Positions 27,718 through 37,753 of a stretch of 64,000 bases of DNA are shown in pieces. The translations under genes and the position numbers were made by a program. Numbering within the stretch: the first letter of the stretch is position 1; the number at the start of each line of letters is the position of its first letter. Source of the stretch: Fructobacillus parabroussonetiae (lineage in GTDB: Bacteria; Bacillota; Bacilli; Lactobacillales; Lactobacillaceae); NCBI RefSeq assembly GCF_018437265.1, contig NZ_JAAMFL010000004.1, forward strand, positions 1 to 64,000, in the 5' to 3' direction. The notes below the pieces were generated by a model. That model did no database searches. It was not told the origin of the DNA and saw nothing but the letters and a program-made list of their open reading frames with translations.

Positions 27718-28254
27718 TTAACTATAAATACTTTGTTTTAAAATGCCAACGTATGGCAGGTTGCGGTAGAGGCCCTTGTAATCAAGGCCGTAACCAACAA
27801 CGAATTCGTTGCGGACGTCAAAGCCAACGTAGTCGGCTTTGATGTCGACTTTGCGGCCTTCCTTCTTATCCAAAAGAGTGGCCACTCGAACCGAATGGGC
27901 GCCGCGCGACAGCAAGAGGTCCTCTAAGAACTGCAGCGACTGACCCGTATCGACGATGTCTTCTAGAATCAAGATGTCGCGACCCTTCACGTCTGATTGA
28001 ACGTCGGTCACGAGGGCGATTTCGTTCGAAGAAGAAACCCCACCATGATAAGAAGAAATCTTGATAAATTCCAGATCAACGTACAAATCAATCTTTCGGA
28101 TGACATCGGCCGTCCAGAGGTAAGCCCCCTTCAAAACGGAGAGCAGCAAGGGCTTTTGACCGGCGTAATCCTCTGTGATCGTCTGACCGAGCCGATCAGC
28201 AGCCTCTTGGATTTGCTTTTGGTCAAATAATACTTCTTCAATATCGTTATCCAC
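27718..28254 (-). CDS. hpt: Hypoxanthine phosphoribosyltransferase
   Basis: A 178-residue type I phosphoribosyltransferase salvaging hypoxanthine and guanine with PRPP. PRPP loop ILEDIVDTGQSL at residues 96-107, the flexible-loop SSYHGG at 68-72, and the purine-stacking region VGFDVRNEFVVGYGLDY are intact. Starts at GTG 28254, whose first base is the last base of the tilS stop (TAGTG), with GAGGA seven bases upstream; translation is coupled to tilS. Confidence 0.95.
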   Translation of the reverse strand: MDNDIEEVLFDQKQIQEAADRLGQTITEDYAGQKPLLLSVLKGAYLWTADVIRKIDLYVDLEFIKISSYHGGVSSSNEIALVTDVQSDVKGRDILILEDIVDTGQSLQFLEDLLLSRGAHSVRVATLLDKKEGRKVDIKADYVGFDVRNEFVVGYGLDYKGLYRNLPYVGILKQSIYS

Positions 28255-29591
28255 TAGTTTTCCTCAATTCGCCATACTAAGCTTTGCTTGCCACTTGGTC
28301 GATCCTTTGGCCAATGGCTGGTGAAATACCAGCGCCGTTGGCCTAAAAAAACCGCCAAAACATTCTTTTCTCGGTCCTTAAGAAGATCGGTTTGCGGCCT
28401 TTCTTCTGCTGGTATTTTTTCATCAATTAACAGGCGGCGAACGCTCTTATGCCCCTTTTTCAAGGGGATTTGATCGTCTTGCCTGGCCCTTTCTAAGACC
28501 AACGGACCAGCCAAATCGTCGGGCAAAGTCAACGACTCAAGCCCTGCTTTTCGCTCGTCTTTTGATTGGTGTCGAATGCATAAACCATGCCAGAAATACC
28601 ATTGGTCTAATTCTAACACAAGAGAGCCGGCCTGTTGCCCGACTTTCTTGTTTTTTTCTTGCGAATTTCCCTTTTCCGGACTGGCTCTAAAAAAGCCAAG
28701 ACGCTGGTAGCTTTTTTGGAAGTAAAAGCCGTCCGCCAAATCCATTCGGCCCTGAGGCTTTTGCGAATTGGACAGCAGGGTCAGCATGGCCGTCAGCTGG
28801 TTTTTTGTCAGCTGATAGAGGCCGGCCTGCTTGGCCAAAACAATCAAACAGGGCTGCCACCAGTCCTCCTCCACCGAGCAAAAGTCCCTTTCAAAAGCCG
28901 GCAGATAGTGCTTGGCCGTCCTCTCAATCAGCGCCTCATCGGCCTGTAGCTGCTCGGCCAGTTGCAGGATGTGCTGACCCGCCTGGGCATTGACAGTCGT
29001 TAGTGCCGGCAGCACGACCTGGCGCAATTGGTTACGTCCGGTGTAATTGGCATCCTGATTGGTCAGGTCTTCTCGCCAGGACAGGCCCTGTTCTTTGGCA
29101 TAAGCCAGCAGGGCAGACTTTGGCAGGTCGAGAAAGGGCCGTAAAAGTCGCCCTTGTCGTTTGGACATCCCCGTTTTCTTCTGCAACAAGCCACCGCGAA
29201 CCATCTGCAATAAGACCGTTTCCACTTGGTCGTTTTGGTGCTGGGCGAGCACGACGGCCGTTGCTTCGTGTGCTTTGCTAACTGCCTCAAAAAAGTCAAA
29301 GCGAATGGCCCGCGCCTTTTCCTCGACGGCCGAAGCCTGCTGGGATAAATCGGCAACCCGTTCTTCAAAAGCCATCTGATAGTCAGCCGCCAAGGCTTTG
29401 ACAAAGTCGGCATCCCCATCGCTTTCTGCTCGCAGCCGATAGTTGACGTGGGCGACAACCACCTCAACGTCCGGGCGAAAGCGGTGCAGACTGTCGACTA
29501 GGACCGTCGAATCGAGCCCGCCCGAACAACCAACCACCACCCGCTTGGGTAGGTCGAATGCTTGAATTGTTTCCTGAATCGTTTTTTGCAT
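28254..29591 (-). CDS. tilS: tRNA(Ile)-lysidine synthase
   Basis: A 445-residue N-type ATP pyrophosphatase that converts C34 of the CAU tRNA-Ile to lysidine so it reads AUA. The PP-loop SGGLDS is at residues 23-28, AHVNYRLR and the TilS domain RxxHxxG-like QHQNDQVETVLLQMVRG follow, with substrate-binding and C-terminal TilS domains behind. ATG 29591 gives the normal N-terminus; AAGG lies only one base before it, and a GTG 14 codons upstream is a weaker alternative because a hairpin falls between them. Confidence 0.9.
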   Translation of the reverse strand: MQKTIQETIQAFDLPKRVVVGCSGGLDSTVLVDSLHRFRPDVEVVVAHVNYRLRAESDGDADFVKALAADYQMAFEERVADLSQQASAVEEKARAIRFDFFEAVSKAHEATAVVLAQHQNDQVETVLLQMVRGGLLQKKTGMSKRQGRLLRPFLDLPKSALLAYAKEQGLSWREDLTNQDANYTGRNQLRQVVLPALTTVNAQAGQHILQLAEQLQADEALIERTAKHYLPAFERDFCSVEEDWWQPCLIVLAKQAGLYQLTKNQLTAMLTLLSNSQKPQGRMDLADGFYFQKSYQRLGFFRASPEKGNSQEKNKKVGQQAGSLVLELDQWYFWHGLCIRHQSKDERKAGLESLTLPDDLAGPLVLERARQDDQIPLKKGHKSVRRLLIDEKIPAEERPQTDLLKDREKNVLAVFLGQRRWYFTSHWPKDRPSGKQSLVWRIEEN

Positions 29592-29599
29592 ACCTTCTA

Positions 29600-29626
29600 G
29601 AAAAGCCACCCCAAAGGGTGGCTTTT
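29600..29626 (-). terminator. Hairpin between divIC and tilS
   Basis: Minus strand AAAAAGCCACCC / GGGTGGCTTTT with a short T4 tail. Either a weak terminator of divIC or a structure affecting tilS initiation, since it ends 9 bases before the ATG. Confidence 0.5.
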
Positions 29627-29636
29627 TAATCACTGC

Positions 29637-30023
29637 CTAGTTTGGCAGGTTGTAAATCGTTTCGTTTTTCTTGGAGTAACCATAGCGGTCACGCAAGATT
29701 TGCTTCAGGTAGTTTTCATCCTGCAGCTGACTGGCTTCCTTCTTTAAGGAGTCGTTGCTCTTTTGGACAACGGCCAGTTGGTTTTCTGATTTGGTCAAGG
29801 TTTTGTTGGCTGCGTGCAAGCGAACCTGACCAAAAATCAATTGGAGCATGAAGACCGAAGCAATCGCCAGACCGACGAAGACGATCTGTTTTTTGCGACG
29901 GCGGTGGGCCCGGGCGTAGTGTTGTCGGGTCGCCTCACGCTTGGCGTCCGAAGCGGCGATTTGCTGTGCAATTCGTGCGTTTAATGGTCGAATATTTGGT
30001 TGTAAACGACTGTTATCTGCCAT
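29637..30023 (-). CDS. divIC: Septum formation initiator DivIC (FtsB family)
   Basis: A 128-residue bitopic membrane protein: basic cytoplasmic N-terminus, one membrane helix at about residues 48-66, then an extracytoplasmic leucine-rich coiled coil (LTKSENQLAVVQKSNDSLKK) and the family end ILRDRYGYSKKNE. Works with FtsL/DivIB at the division site. ATG 30023 has AAGGAGG at ideal distance. Position between rqcP and tilS matches Bacillus order. Confidence 0.9.
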   Translation of the reverse strand: MADNSRLQPNIRPLNARIAQQIAASDAKREATRQHYARAHRRRKKQIVFVGLAIASVFMLQLIFGQVRLHAANKTLTKSENQLAVVQKSNDSLKKEASQLQDENYLKQILRDRYGYSKKNETIYNLPN

Positions 30024-30099
30024 CGCCACTCCTCCTTAGATTTTATTTTTACACATTTTAAGCCAACTTACAAGACGAAGCCTGAAGTTTTGCTCTTTC

Positions 30100-30375
30100 T
30101 TAATCTTCGTTTTGGTAATCCCGTTCGTAGCTTTCGCTCACGATTTCGTAGAGATCAGCCGCCTCATCCTTTTTGACAATGTCTTGCAATTTCAAGACTT
30201 TAAAAGTCGACGTCTTGTTTCCAAAGCGAATCTCGACTTGGTCGTTGGTGCCAACGTTCGCCGAAGACTTAGCGACTTTGCCATTGATTGAGATTCGCCC
30301 CTGGTCAGCCAATTCCTTGGCGACCGTCCGCCGCTTAATAATTCGTGATAGTTTCAAAAATTTATCAATCCGCAT
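30100..30375 (-). CDS. rqcP: S4-domain RNA-binding protein RqcP (YabO)
   Basis: A 91-residue S4-domain protein ([22 protein letters not shown]...GRISINGKV). Its Bacillus counterpart helps RqcH add alanine tails on stalled 50S subunits in ribosome quality control. ATG 30375 has AAAGGA upstream and overlaps the end of mfd by 11 bases, so coupling is likely; a longer frame to 30405 is inside mfd. Acidic C-terminus. Confidence 0.9.
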   Translation of the reverse strand: MRIDKFLKLSRIIKRRTVAKELADQGRISINGKVAKSSANVGTNDQVEIRFGNKTSTFKVLKLQDIVKKDEAADLYEIVSESYERDYQNED

Positions 30376-33300
30376 CTTCTGCTTCCTTTTCTTTTGTCTG
30401 GGCATCCGCCATTTCCGCCATGGCCGCTTCCAAAAAGTCCTTGACGGCGTTTAGCCAGTAGGCCGACTCCTGCTTCAAATCAACGGTCAGCACAACCGCC
30501 AGCTGGGCGGACTTGCCATCCACCACCGCCTTGTAAGGAACGTCTTTCAAAGCGGCGAAAATCTTTTCGCCGGCCAGTTCCTTGGTCATTGCCTCGTTGA
30601 AACGAATGGTGACCTTGTCTTTTTGCCGGCGAATTTGAGTGACCTGCGCCTGATCGGCCACCGTCTTCAAACGAGAAACCAAAATCAGCCGGACCGCCTC
30701 GTCTGGTAGTTCACCAAAACGATCGGTCAAATCATCTTCGACTTGGTCAAAGTCCTCGTCACTGCGGGCTTGTCGAATTTGCTGGTAGAGGGCGACTTTT
30801 TGCGCGTTATCCGAGACATAGTCGTCCGGCAAGAAGGCCAAAACGCCAAGGACCAATTCGGCATCGGTCGCCGGCTGCTCAACCGTTGGTTGGTCACCCT
30901 GCTTCTTTGCGACCGCTTCTTTGAGCATCTGCGTATAGAGGTCGTAACCCACTGAATCGATAAAGCCGTGCTGCTGCTTACCCAGCAGATCACCGGCCCC
31001 TCGAATGGACAGATCGCGCATGGCAATCTTGAAACCAGAACCCAATTCGGTAAAGTCGCGAATCGCCTCCAAGCGCTTTTCCCCTTCTTCCGAAGGCGTT
31101 CTTGTAAAGGGATAGGTGAAGTAGGCGTAGGCCAAACGAGCCGAACGGCCCACGCGACCACGTAACTGATAGAGCTGGGACAGCCCCATGTGATCGGCGT
31201 TGTCGACAATCAGCGTGTTGGCGTTTGGAATATCGACCCCGGTTTCGATAATGGTAGTCGTCACCAAGACATCGTATTCCTGATTCAAAAAGTCATAGAG
31301 AATCGACTCCAACTGCACCTCGGACATCTGCCCGTGAATGACAGCCACGCGGGCATCGGGCACGACGTCTTCAATCTGTGAACGAATCCGGTCCAAGTCA
31401 GCCACCCGGTTATGCAGGTAGAAGACCTGACCGTTGCGGGCCAGTTCCTTTTGAATCACGTCCCGGATCAAGGTCCAGTCGAGTTCCACCACGTAGGTCT
31501 GAATGGGAAAACGGTTCAAGGGTGGCGTTTCAATCACGGAAAGGTCCCGGGCCCCCACCATCGCCATGTTCAGGGTACGGGGAATGGGTGTTGCCGTTAA
31601 GGTCAACACGTCAATGTTGGCCTTCAACTGTTTCAACCGTTCCTTGTGCTTCACCCCAAAGCGCTGCTCTTCATCAATGACCAAGAGGCCAAGGTCGGCG
31701 AAGGCAACATCCTTTGACAACAAGCGGTGAGTGCCGACCACGATGTCGATTTCGTGTTTTTCCAAGGCCTCGATGGTCTTCTTATTTTCGGCCGCTGTTT
31801 GAAAGCGGGATAGGTGGCCAATCCGAATTTCTGGAAAGTCCGAAAAGCGGTCAACCAAAGTCTCATAGTGCTGCTGGACCAAAATCGTCGTCGGCGCCAA
31901 CAGGGCGACCTGCTTCCCAGCATGGGCGGCTTTAAAGACGGCCCGCAGCGCCACTTCGGTCTTTCCAAAGCCGACATCACCGACAAGCAAGCGGTCCATT
32001 GGCCGTTTCTTTTGCATATCGACTTTGATCTCTTCAATGGAGCGAATCTGATCGGGCGTTTCGGGATAGGGAAAGGCCGTGTCAAACTTCAGCTGGGCCT
32101 GGTCATCCTTTGGAAAGGCGTAACCCTGCTTAGCCTCCCGTTCGGCATAGAGGGCCAGCAAATCGTCGGCAATGTCTTCAATCTTTGCCTGTACCTGGCC
32201 CTTGGTCTTCTGCCATTCGGTCCCGCCCAACTTGTTAATCTTGGGCTTTTTACCGGCATCAGAACCACCGATGTATTTTTGAATCAAGTTCAGCTGCGTG
32301 ACGGGCAGAAAGATTTTGGCGTTCTTTTGATAAGCAATGACCAGGTAATCCTGCTTACCGCCATTGGCTTCCAGGGATTCGAGTCCCTGGTACTGCCCAA
32401 TCCCGTGGTTTAAGTGGACGACGTAATCGCCGACGGCCAGTTCGTTATATGACTTGAGCCGTTCGGCGTTTTGCAGTTTCTTCTGCTTGCGGGCGATGGG
32501 CTTGCGAGCCTTGGCAAAAAGTTCCCGTTCGGTCAAAACCGTCAGGTGGGCCATCGGCCATTCGAAGCCAGACGACAGGTTGCCAACGACCACCTGAACC
32601 TGGTTTTCCTGCACCTGTTCATGGATGGGTACTTGAAAATCACGGGCGTCCAGGAATTCGACGAGCCGGTCCGCCTGACTTTGTGAGCCGACTAAAAGGA
32701 CCCAGGTCAACCCACGTTCCTTTGCAAAAGTCAGGTCCGGTAGCAAGGCGTCGAGCTGGCCAAAGTATTGCTTAGCCGGACGGGAGGTCCATTCGAGCAG
32801 GTGGTCAAAGGTCAACTGGTTCAGGCCACGCTTCAAATTGGCCAAGTAGGTCGAAGGTCCCCGAAAGGCTGCTAGGCGGTCCGCTAGCTCGGCTCGTAAG
32901 GCCAAGGGCGGTACCAACTGCTTGTTTTCAACCTGCAGATCGAACCAGTCCTGGTCCAAACCGGTCTGTGTTAGCAAGGATTCCTGTAAACGTGCGTATT
33001 CGTCGATCAAGAGCAGGCCGTCTTCTGGCAGGTAATCTTGAATCGTTTGCTTTTCGGGATAAAAGTAAGCCAGGTAGGGCAAAATGGCCTCGTCCCGGCG
33101 TTTTTCCTCAAGGGCCCGTTGGGTTGGAGCAAAACCTTCCGTAATGTGCTTCTTTTCCACCCCGTCGGCCTCGCGCCGATAAGCCGCAAAGGCTTCTTCC
33201 AGGTCCGCCTTTCCCTTTTCGTAAGCGGCGTCATACATCACCAAATTAGAGGCGGGTAGGATCTCAGCGCTTTGGACGGCACCCGTCGACTTTTGGCTAA

Positions 33301-33922
33301 CCGGATCAAAGGTCTTGATGGCGTCGAGTTCATCATCAAAAAAGTCGAGTCGGAAGGGCTCGTCTTGGTCCGCCGGATAGATGTCGATAATCGAACCACG
33401 CTGGGCGAATTGACCAATTTGCTCGACTTGGGGGGCATTGACGTAGCCTAAGGTCACCAAACGTCCTTTCAAGGAAGCAAAGTCGTATTGCTGACCGACT
33501 TGGACGTCAAGACAGGCGTCAAGCAGTGTTTTAGCTGTTGGTTCGTAGCGCGCAAAGGCGGCCGAATTCGTGACAAAAACACCCCTTTGGCCCTTAGCCA
33601 AAGCGGTTAATGCCGCCACGCGATCGGCGACGTGACTATTGGACGAAATGGCCAGCTCCGTGGCCACAGCTTCTTCGGCAACAAACCGGTAGATTGAATC
33701 AGCGCCGAGTAAATCCGTCAGATCCTGCGCGATTTCTTCCACGTGTGCGACCGTGTCGGTCAAAACCAGAATGGGCCGCTTTCGATTTTGGTAGAGGCTG
33801 GCAATCCCCGCCGCCTTGGCCGAACCGTTCAGTCCCAAGAGGAGCTGGCGCTGCCCGACCCTTTCGTCTGCTGCTAATTGTTGAAAGCTTTTTTCTTTTT
33901 GTAAGTAGTCCGTTAACTTCAT
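30365..33922 (-). CDS. mfd: Transcription-repair coupling factor Mfd
   Basis: An 1185-residue SF2 translocase removing stalled RNA polymerase and recruiting UvrA. UvrB-like N-terminal module, RNA polymerase interaction domain (residues about 495-565, [19 protein letters not shown]), Walker [22 protein letters not shown] box, helicase motifs GQMSE and QLRGRVGRS, and the C-terminal TRCF domain occur in order. Starts 2 bases after the pth stop, so the two are coupled. Full length. Confidence 0.96.
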   Translation of the reverse strand: MKLTDYLQKEKSFQQLAADERVGQRQLLLGLNGSAKAAGIASLYQNRKRPILVLTDTVAHVEEIAQDLTDLLGADSIYRFVAEEAVATELAISSNSHVADRVAALTALAKGQRGVFVTNSAAFARYEPTAKTLLDACLDVQVGQQYDFASLKGRLVTLGYVNAPQVEQIGQFAQRGSIIDIYPADQDEPFRLDFFDDELDAIKTFDPVSQKSTGAVQSAEILPASNLVMYDAAYEKGKADLEEAFAAYRREADGVEKKHITEGFAPTQRALEEKRRDEAILPYLAYFYPEKQTIQDYLPEDGLLLIDEYARLQESLLTQTGLDQDWFDLQVENKQLVPPLALRAELADRLAAFRGPSTYLANLKRGLNQLTFDHLLEWTSRPAKQYFGQLDALLPDLTFAKERGLTWVLLVGSQSQADRLVEFLDARDFQVPIHEQVQENQVQVVVGNLSSGFEWPMAHLTVLTERELFAKARKPIARKQKKLQNAERLKSYNELAVGDYVVHLNHGIGQYQGLESLEANGGKQDYLVIAYQKNAKIFLPVTQLNLIQKYIGGSDAGKKPKINKLGGTEWQKTKGQVQAKIEDIADDLLALYAEREAKQGYAFPKDDQAQLKFDTAFPYPETPDQIRSIEEIKVDMQKKRPMDRLLVGDVGFGKTEVALRAVFKAAHAGKQVALLAPTTILVQQHYETLVDRFSDFPEIRIGHLSRFQTAAENKKTIEALEKHEIDIVVGTHRLLSKDVAFADLGLLVIDEEQRFGVKHKERLKQLKANIDVLTLTATPIPRTLNMAMVGARDLSVIETPPLNRFPIQTYVVELDWTLIRDVIQKELARNGQVFYLHNRVADLDRIRSQIEDVVPDARVAVIHGQMSEVQLESILYDFLNQEYDVLVTTTIIETGVDIPNANTLIVDNADHMGLSQLYQLRGRVGRSARLAYAYFTYPFTRTPSEEGEKRLEAIRDFTELGSGFKIAMRDLSIRGAGDLLGKQQHGFIDSVGYDLYTQMLKEAVAKKQGDQPTVEQPATDAELVLGVLAFLPDDYVSDNAQKVALYQQIRQARSDEDFDQVEDDLTDRFGELPDEAVRLILVSRLKTVADQAQVTQIRRQKDKVTIRFNEAMTKELAGEKIFAALKDVPYKAVVDGKSAQLAVVLTVDLKQESAYWLNAVKDFLEAAMAEMADAQTKEKEAEDAD

Positions 33923-33924
33923 TA

Positions 33925-34491
33925 CTATCCGTTGTAGCGGTTACTCAAAGCCGCTGCGTCTGCTCCTTTAATCCAGTCCAGCAAGGCCTGATCCGTCTTT
34001 TGGAAGGTGTCGTCCCAGTGGGCCAAATCTTCCTTTGAAAACTTACCAAGCACGTATTTGATGACGGCCTCATGCGTATGCTCGGGGTGGGCAATCCCAA
34101 ACTTCAAACGAAGAAAGTTCTGCGTTCCCGTGTGGGCAATAATCGACTTCAGACCATTGTGGCCACCAGCCGATCCCTTGGCCCGAAAGCGCAACTTGCC
34201 AAAGTCGGAATCCAAATCATCGTGCAAGATCAACAAATCGTCGGCCGTTCCCCCATAAAAGTCCAGGAAGGCACGAACCGCTTGGCCCGAATCATTCATA
34301 TAAGTGGTTGGCTTAACCAGCCAAACCGTTTCGCCATCGATCTGCAGTTTAGCAGCCGAAGCAAAGAGCTTTGTCGGGGTAAAGGAAACACCCTGGCTTT
34401 CTGCAAAGTGATCCAAGGCCATAAAGCCAATGTTATGCCGTGTTTGATCGTATTGCTTGCCGATATTACCTAAGCCAAAGATGAATTTCAT
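33925..34491 (-). CDS. pth: Peptidyl-tRNA hydrolase
   Basis: A 188-residue enzyme releasing peptides from peptidyl-tRNA. GLGNIGKQYDQTRHNIGF (residues 6-23) contains the catalytic His, and the MNDSG, LHDDLDSDFGKLRFRAKGSAGGHNGLKSI block is complete. ATG 34491 is preceded by GGAGG; the 14 codons upstream in frame are noncoding. First gene of the pth-mfd-rqcP-divIC-tilS-hpt run. Confidence 0.96.
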   Translation of the reverse strand: MKFIFGLGNIGKQYDQTRHNIGFMALDHFAESQGVSFTPTKLFASAAKLQIDGETVWLVKPTTYMNDSGQAVRAFLDFYGGTADDLLILHDDLDSDFGKLRFRAKGSAGGHNGLKSIIAHTGTQNFLRLKFGIAHPEHTHEAVIKYVLGKFSKEDLAHWDDTFQKTDQALLDWIKGADAAALSNRYNG

Positions 34492-34605
34492 GGATTTTTC
34501 CCTCCAAAATGTCTTGTACTTTAATCTTAACATGTAAAGCCGCTGATTTTCGGCAAAAGTATGCTAGGATATAGGAAAGAGCGCCATTTTAAAAGAGGTT
34601 TTTTC

Positions 34606-35256
34606 ATGTTTCCAAAGTCAATGATTATCAAAAAGCAAGATCTGCTGACCATCACCGAAGACACGACCATCGGACAAGTCTACGAGCTCTTCGAAGAATC
34701 CAAGGAAGGCAAGCACCTGCGCACCATCCCCATTCTTGATGCGACCGGCCACCTCTTCCGTGGCAACATCTACCGCCAGCACGTCTACGAATACGTGGCG
34801 GCCAAGGGTGATCTCAGTCAAAAAGCAACGGCGATCATGCGCAACTCCACGAAGTTCATCTCGACCAAGGCCGACTTTTACGAATTATTCTTCGCCATTC
34901 GTGACCTGCCCTACATCGCCGTCGTCGACGATGGCCACCACTTCGTTGGGATTTTGACCCACTCGGCACTGATGGATTTGCTTTCCAAATCATGGTCGCT
35001 GGCCAAGGGTGGCGTTGCCATCGCCGTTAAGGATCGCGAACGCCGCGGCGACCTGCAACGCATGGCCCGCATTATTACACGGTACACCAACATCGAATCC
35101 GTGTTGTCCCTCCAGGTACAAAACCAAGGGCCATTGGCCGTGCTCTTCACCCTTCCGCTGACCGTCGATTCACCCGTTCTCCGAAAAATCATTACTAAGT
35201 TGGAACGCAAGCGTTTCTTCGTGGTCGCCCAAGAAGACCTCTCCCAATTCATGTAA
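34606..35256 (+). CDS. cbpB: CBS-pair protein CbpB (c-di-AMP-binding type)
   Basis: A 216-residue protein with two CBS motifs (residues about 8-65 and 75-135) followed by an ACT-like region. It matches the CbpB/DarB group, which binds cyclic di-AMP and controls stringent-response synthetase activity in relatives. ATG 34606 has AGAGG upstream; the frame opens earlier without a site. Divergent from pth and closed by a terminator. Confidence 0.75.
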   Translation: MFPKSMIIKKQDLLTITEDTTIGQVYELFEESKEGKHLRTIPILDATGHLFRGNIYRQHVYEYVAAKGDLSQKATAIMRNSTKFISTKADFYELFFAIRDLPYIAVVDDGHHFVGILTHSALMDLLSKSWSLAKGGVAIAVKDRERRGDLQRMARIITRYTNIESVLSLQVQNQGPLAVLFTLPLTVDSPVLRKIITKLERKRFFVVAQEDLSQFM

Positions 35257-35284
35257 AAAGTCGTCCTCACGGACGGCTTTTTTT
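35255..35284 (+). terminator. cbpB terminator
   Basis: AGTCGTCC / GGACGGCT stem then T7. Confidence 0.85.
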
Positions 35285-35329
35285 GTGTCATTTTATTCTG
35301 TCCAAAACGCCATTGATGACGGCGCGACG

Positions 35330-36553
35330 CTACCAGACAAAAAGCCCGGCCATGGCCGAAGACAACAAGGAAACAAGAATCCCCGCTAAGAGCATTTCCG
35401 GCACACGAGCCGCGATGTAATCGTTTGTCTCCTGATTAACTAGGCCCTTGAAGCAGGCGACAATCATGCCGATCGTGCCAAAGTTTGCAAAGGAGGTCAA
35501 AAAGACCGCCAGTACAATCCGCGCGTGGGCGTTTTGAAAGAGTCCGCTACCCGCCATCATCGTCTTGGAAACCTCGCCCATGACAACGAATTCATTGGTC
35601 ACCAACTTCGTTCCCATGTACTGGGCCAGTTGGAAGGCATCGCTCACAGAAAAGCCGAGGAGCCAGGCAAAGGGAAACATCAGCACGCCAAAGATGTTTT
35701 CCAGCGTCAAAAAGGACCAACCCGTAAGCCCCAAAATCTGATTGATCAATTCCCCCAAGGAAACAAAGGCAATGACCGTGGCGGCAATAATCAGCACTAA
35801 CTTTCCCGCCCCTAAAATCGAGCCACCCAAAAAGGAGAAGAAGGGTTCCCGTTGGCCGGCTTCGCCCTCAACTTGGACAATCACGTCGTCTTTTGCTGGC
35901 ACGTGAACGGGGTTGAGCAAGGCGGAAACCGCAATCGAGCCCAGAATGTTCAAGGGAATCGCCGTTAACACGTACTGACCAGGCACCATTTGGGTATAGG
36001 AACCAATGATGGCCGCCGACACGCAGGACATGGCCATCATCGCCAAGGTCAGGTTTCGTTGCGGCGAAATTCTTTGCAGCTGGGCCTTTGAAACGGCCAA
36101 GACCTCGGTGTTCCCCAAAAACATCATTTCAATGGAAAAGAAGGCCTCGAACTTTGGTTGCCCAGTAATCTTCGACAGGCTCTTGCCCACCCATTTAATG
36201 ACCCAGGGTAAAAAGCGTAGGTAGGCCAAAATATCAAAGAGGGGCACCACCAGTAACATGGGCAAGAGCGCGGCAGTCACAAAGTTTGGTCCCCCGTTAT
36301 TTGAGGTCAGCCATTCTGGAAAGGCGAAGGCAATCCCCTTCGAAGCAGCCGAAACCAGCCAACTAAAGGCCTGGGCTGACAAGAGGACCGCTGCCCGTCC
36401 GGCGGAAAACTGGGTGAATAGCCAGGCCAGCAAGAGTTCCAAGGCCAAGACTGTGCTCACCGACCGCCACTGAATTTGCCGGCGATTGTTGGACAATCCA
36501 TAGGCAATCAGGACAAAGGCCCCGATGCCAATAATGTTCACGACGACTAACAT
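35330..36553 (-). CDS. nupC: Concentrative nucleoside transporter, NupC family
   Basis: A 407-residue membrane protein of the CNT family importing nucleosides with protons. The N-terminal gate region, the nucleoside-binding block FFSIEMMFLGNTEVLAVSKAQL (middle), the QMVPGQYVLTAIPLNILGS loop and the C-terminal helices SALMAGLF-like end agree with the family; length is normal. Upstream, between it and the ribose genes, lies a structured region that could be a leader RNA. Nucleoside uptake next to rbsK-rpiA suggests use of nucleoside ribose. Confidence 0.88.
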   Translation of the reverse strand: MLVVVNIIGIGAFVLIAYGLSNNRRQIQWRSVSTVLALELLLAWLFTQFSAGRAAVLLSAQAFSWLVSAASKGIAFAFPEWLTSNNGGPNFVTAALLPMLLVVPLFDILAYLRFLPWVIKWVGKSLSKITGQPKFEAFFSIEMMFLGNTEVLAVSKAQLQRISPQRNLTLAMMAMSCVSAAIIGSYTQMVPGQYVLTAIPLNILGSIAVSALLNPVHVPAKDDVIVQVEGEAGQREPFFSFLGGSILGAGKLVLIIAATVIAFVSLGELINQILGLTGWSFLTLENIFGVLMFPFAWLLGFSVSDAFQLAQYMGTKLVTNEFVVMGEVSKTMMAGSGLFQNAHARIVLAVFLTSFANFGTIGMIVACFKGLVNQETNDYIAARVPEMLLAGILVSLLSSAMAGLFVW

Positions 36554-36609
36554 TCTTTACCACCCTCTTCTTTCTTCCATTGCAAAGTCAACCGGCACCA
36601 TTGGCAGCC

Positions 36610-36693
36610 AACCCGGGTCCCCCCTCCTTTTCTTTTCCAAGAAAAGGCAGGGCAACACTTACTACCTGTAGTCAAGCAAAACGGGACCGGGTT
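36610..36693. other. Three-helix RNA-like element between nupC and rbsK
   Basis: An 11-pair stem (36610-36621 with 36683-36693, one bulge) encloses a 13-pair hairpin (36622-36634 with 36639-36652, one bulge) and a smaller hairpin of about 7 pairs (36659-36665/36670-36677). Read on the minus strand it ends about 57 bases before nupC. The rest of the gap 36554-36812 shows only a good ribosome site for rbsK. The compact three-way layout is riboswitch-like, but no known class is recognised. Confidence 0.45.
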
Positions 36694-36812
36694 TGCTAGT
36701 TCTTCTGGCAGATTTTGTTATTTAGGACAAAAAAGTACCCTCTTTTGCCACAGCCCTTCTATTTCCCAGCAGTTGCTCCTTAAACTAAAAGAAAACCCAG
36801 GAGGAGCTAACA

Positions 36813-37744
36813 GTGAAAAACATTGTGGTGATTGGTAGTTTGAACGTGGACGTGTTGATGCAAATCGACCGGTTACCCGTCGAGGGGGAAACGTTAATCA
36901 TCCAAAACAAATCCAGCAATTTTGGTGGCAAGGGGGCCAACCAGGCCGTGGCAGCGGCTAGGCAGGGTGCCGCCGTTTCCTTCATCGGGGCCATCGGTTC
37001 CGACCCGGAAGGGGGCAGCTTCCGGGCCCTACTGGAACACGAAGGCATCAACACCCGCTTTCTCTCCGTCAAAGATGGGCCAACGGGTAAGGCCTATATC
37101 ATGCTGGAAGAAGACGGCCACAACACCATTCTGGTTCACGGTGGCGCCAACGCCGCCCTCAACGTACAAGACGTTGAAGAGGCCCGGGGCCTAATCGAGG
37201 TGGCCGACGTGGTCATCGCGCAGTTGGAAGTGCCCCGCCCAGTCATTCAACGGGGCTTTGAAATTGCAAAGGCAACTGGTGGCATGACCATTCTCAACCC
37301 GGCGCCAGTCACCGAGCGAATCGAGTCCGCCATTCTCGAAAACACGGATCTGCTCGTGCCAAACGAAACCGAAGCCGCCGCTTTGTTAAACCTTCCCCCA
37401 ACAACCGACTACCACACACTAAAAGACCGCCTGCCACTCTACCGCGAACAGCTGGGCATCCACTCGTCATTACCCTTGGCGAGGACGGCGCCTTCTTTGC
37501 AGTCAACGACCGGGTCGGCCCGGTGACAAACTTTGCGGTCGAAGTATGCGACACCACGGCGGCCGGTGACACCTTCATCGGGACCATTGCCACGACGGTC
37601 GAGCCCGACTTTGCCAACATGGAACGAACCTTACAAAAGGCCAGCGCGGCTTCGGCCATCGTCGTTTCAAGGCCCGGCGCCATTCCAGCGATTCCAACAC
37701 AGGAAGAAATCGCCCGCAAGCTTGCGCCCATGGCGATGAACTAA
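36813..37744 (+). pseudogene. rbsK: Ribokinase, frameshifted
   Basis: Ribokinase phosphorylates ribose at O5. The first frame (GTG 36813, with AGGAGG upstream) encodes GSLNVD, the GGKGANQAVAAAR substrate motif and residues to about 218, then runs off into unrelated sequence and stops at 37526. The correct reading resumes in the -1 frame with VITLGEDGAFFAVND and the catalytic ATP/anion-hole block DTTAAGDTFIG. The shift lies near 37461-37468 (CACTCGTC); one missing base, likely G, restores the protein. A real mutation or a sequencing error. The downstream rpiA is intact and 9 bases away. Confidence 0.85.
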
Positions 37745-37753
37745 GGAGGCCCA

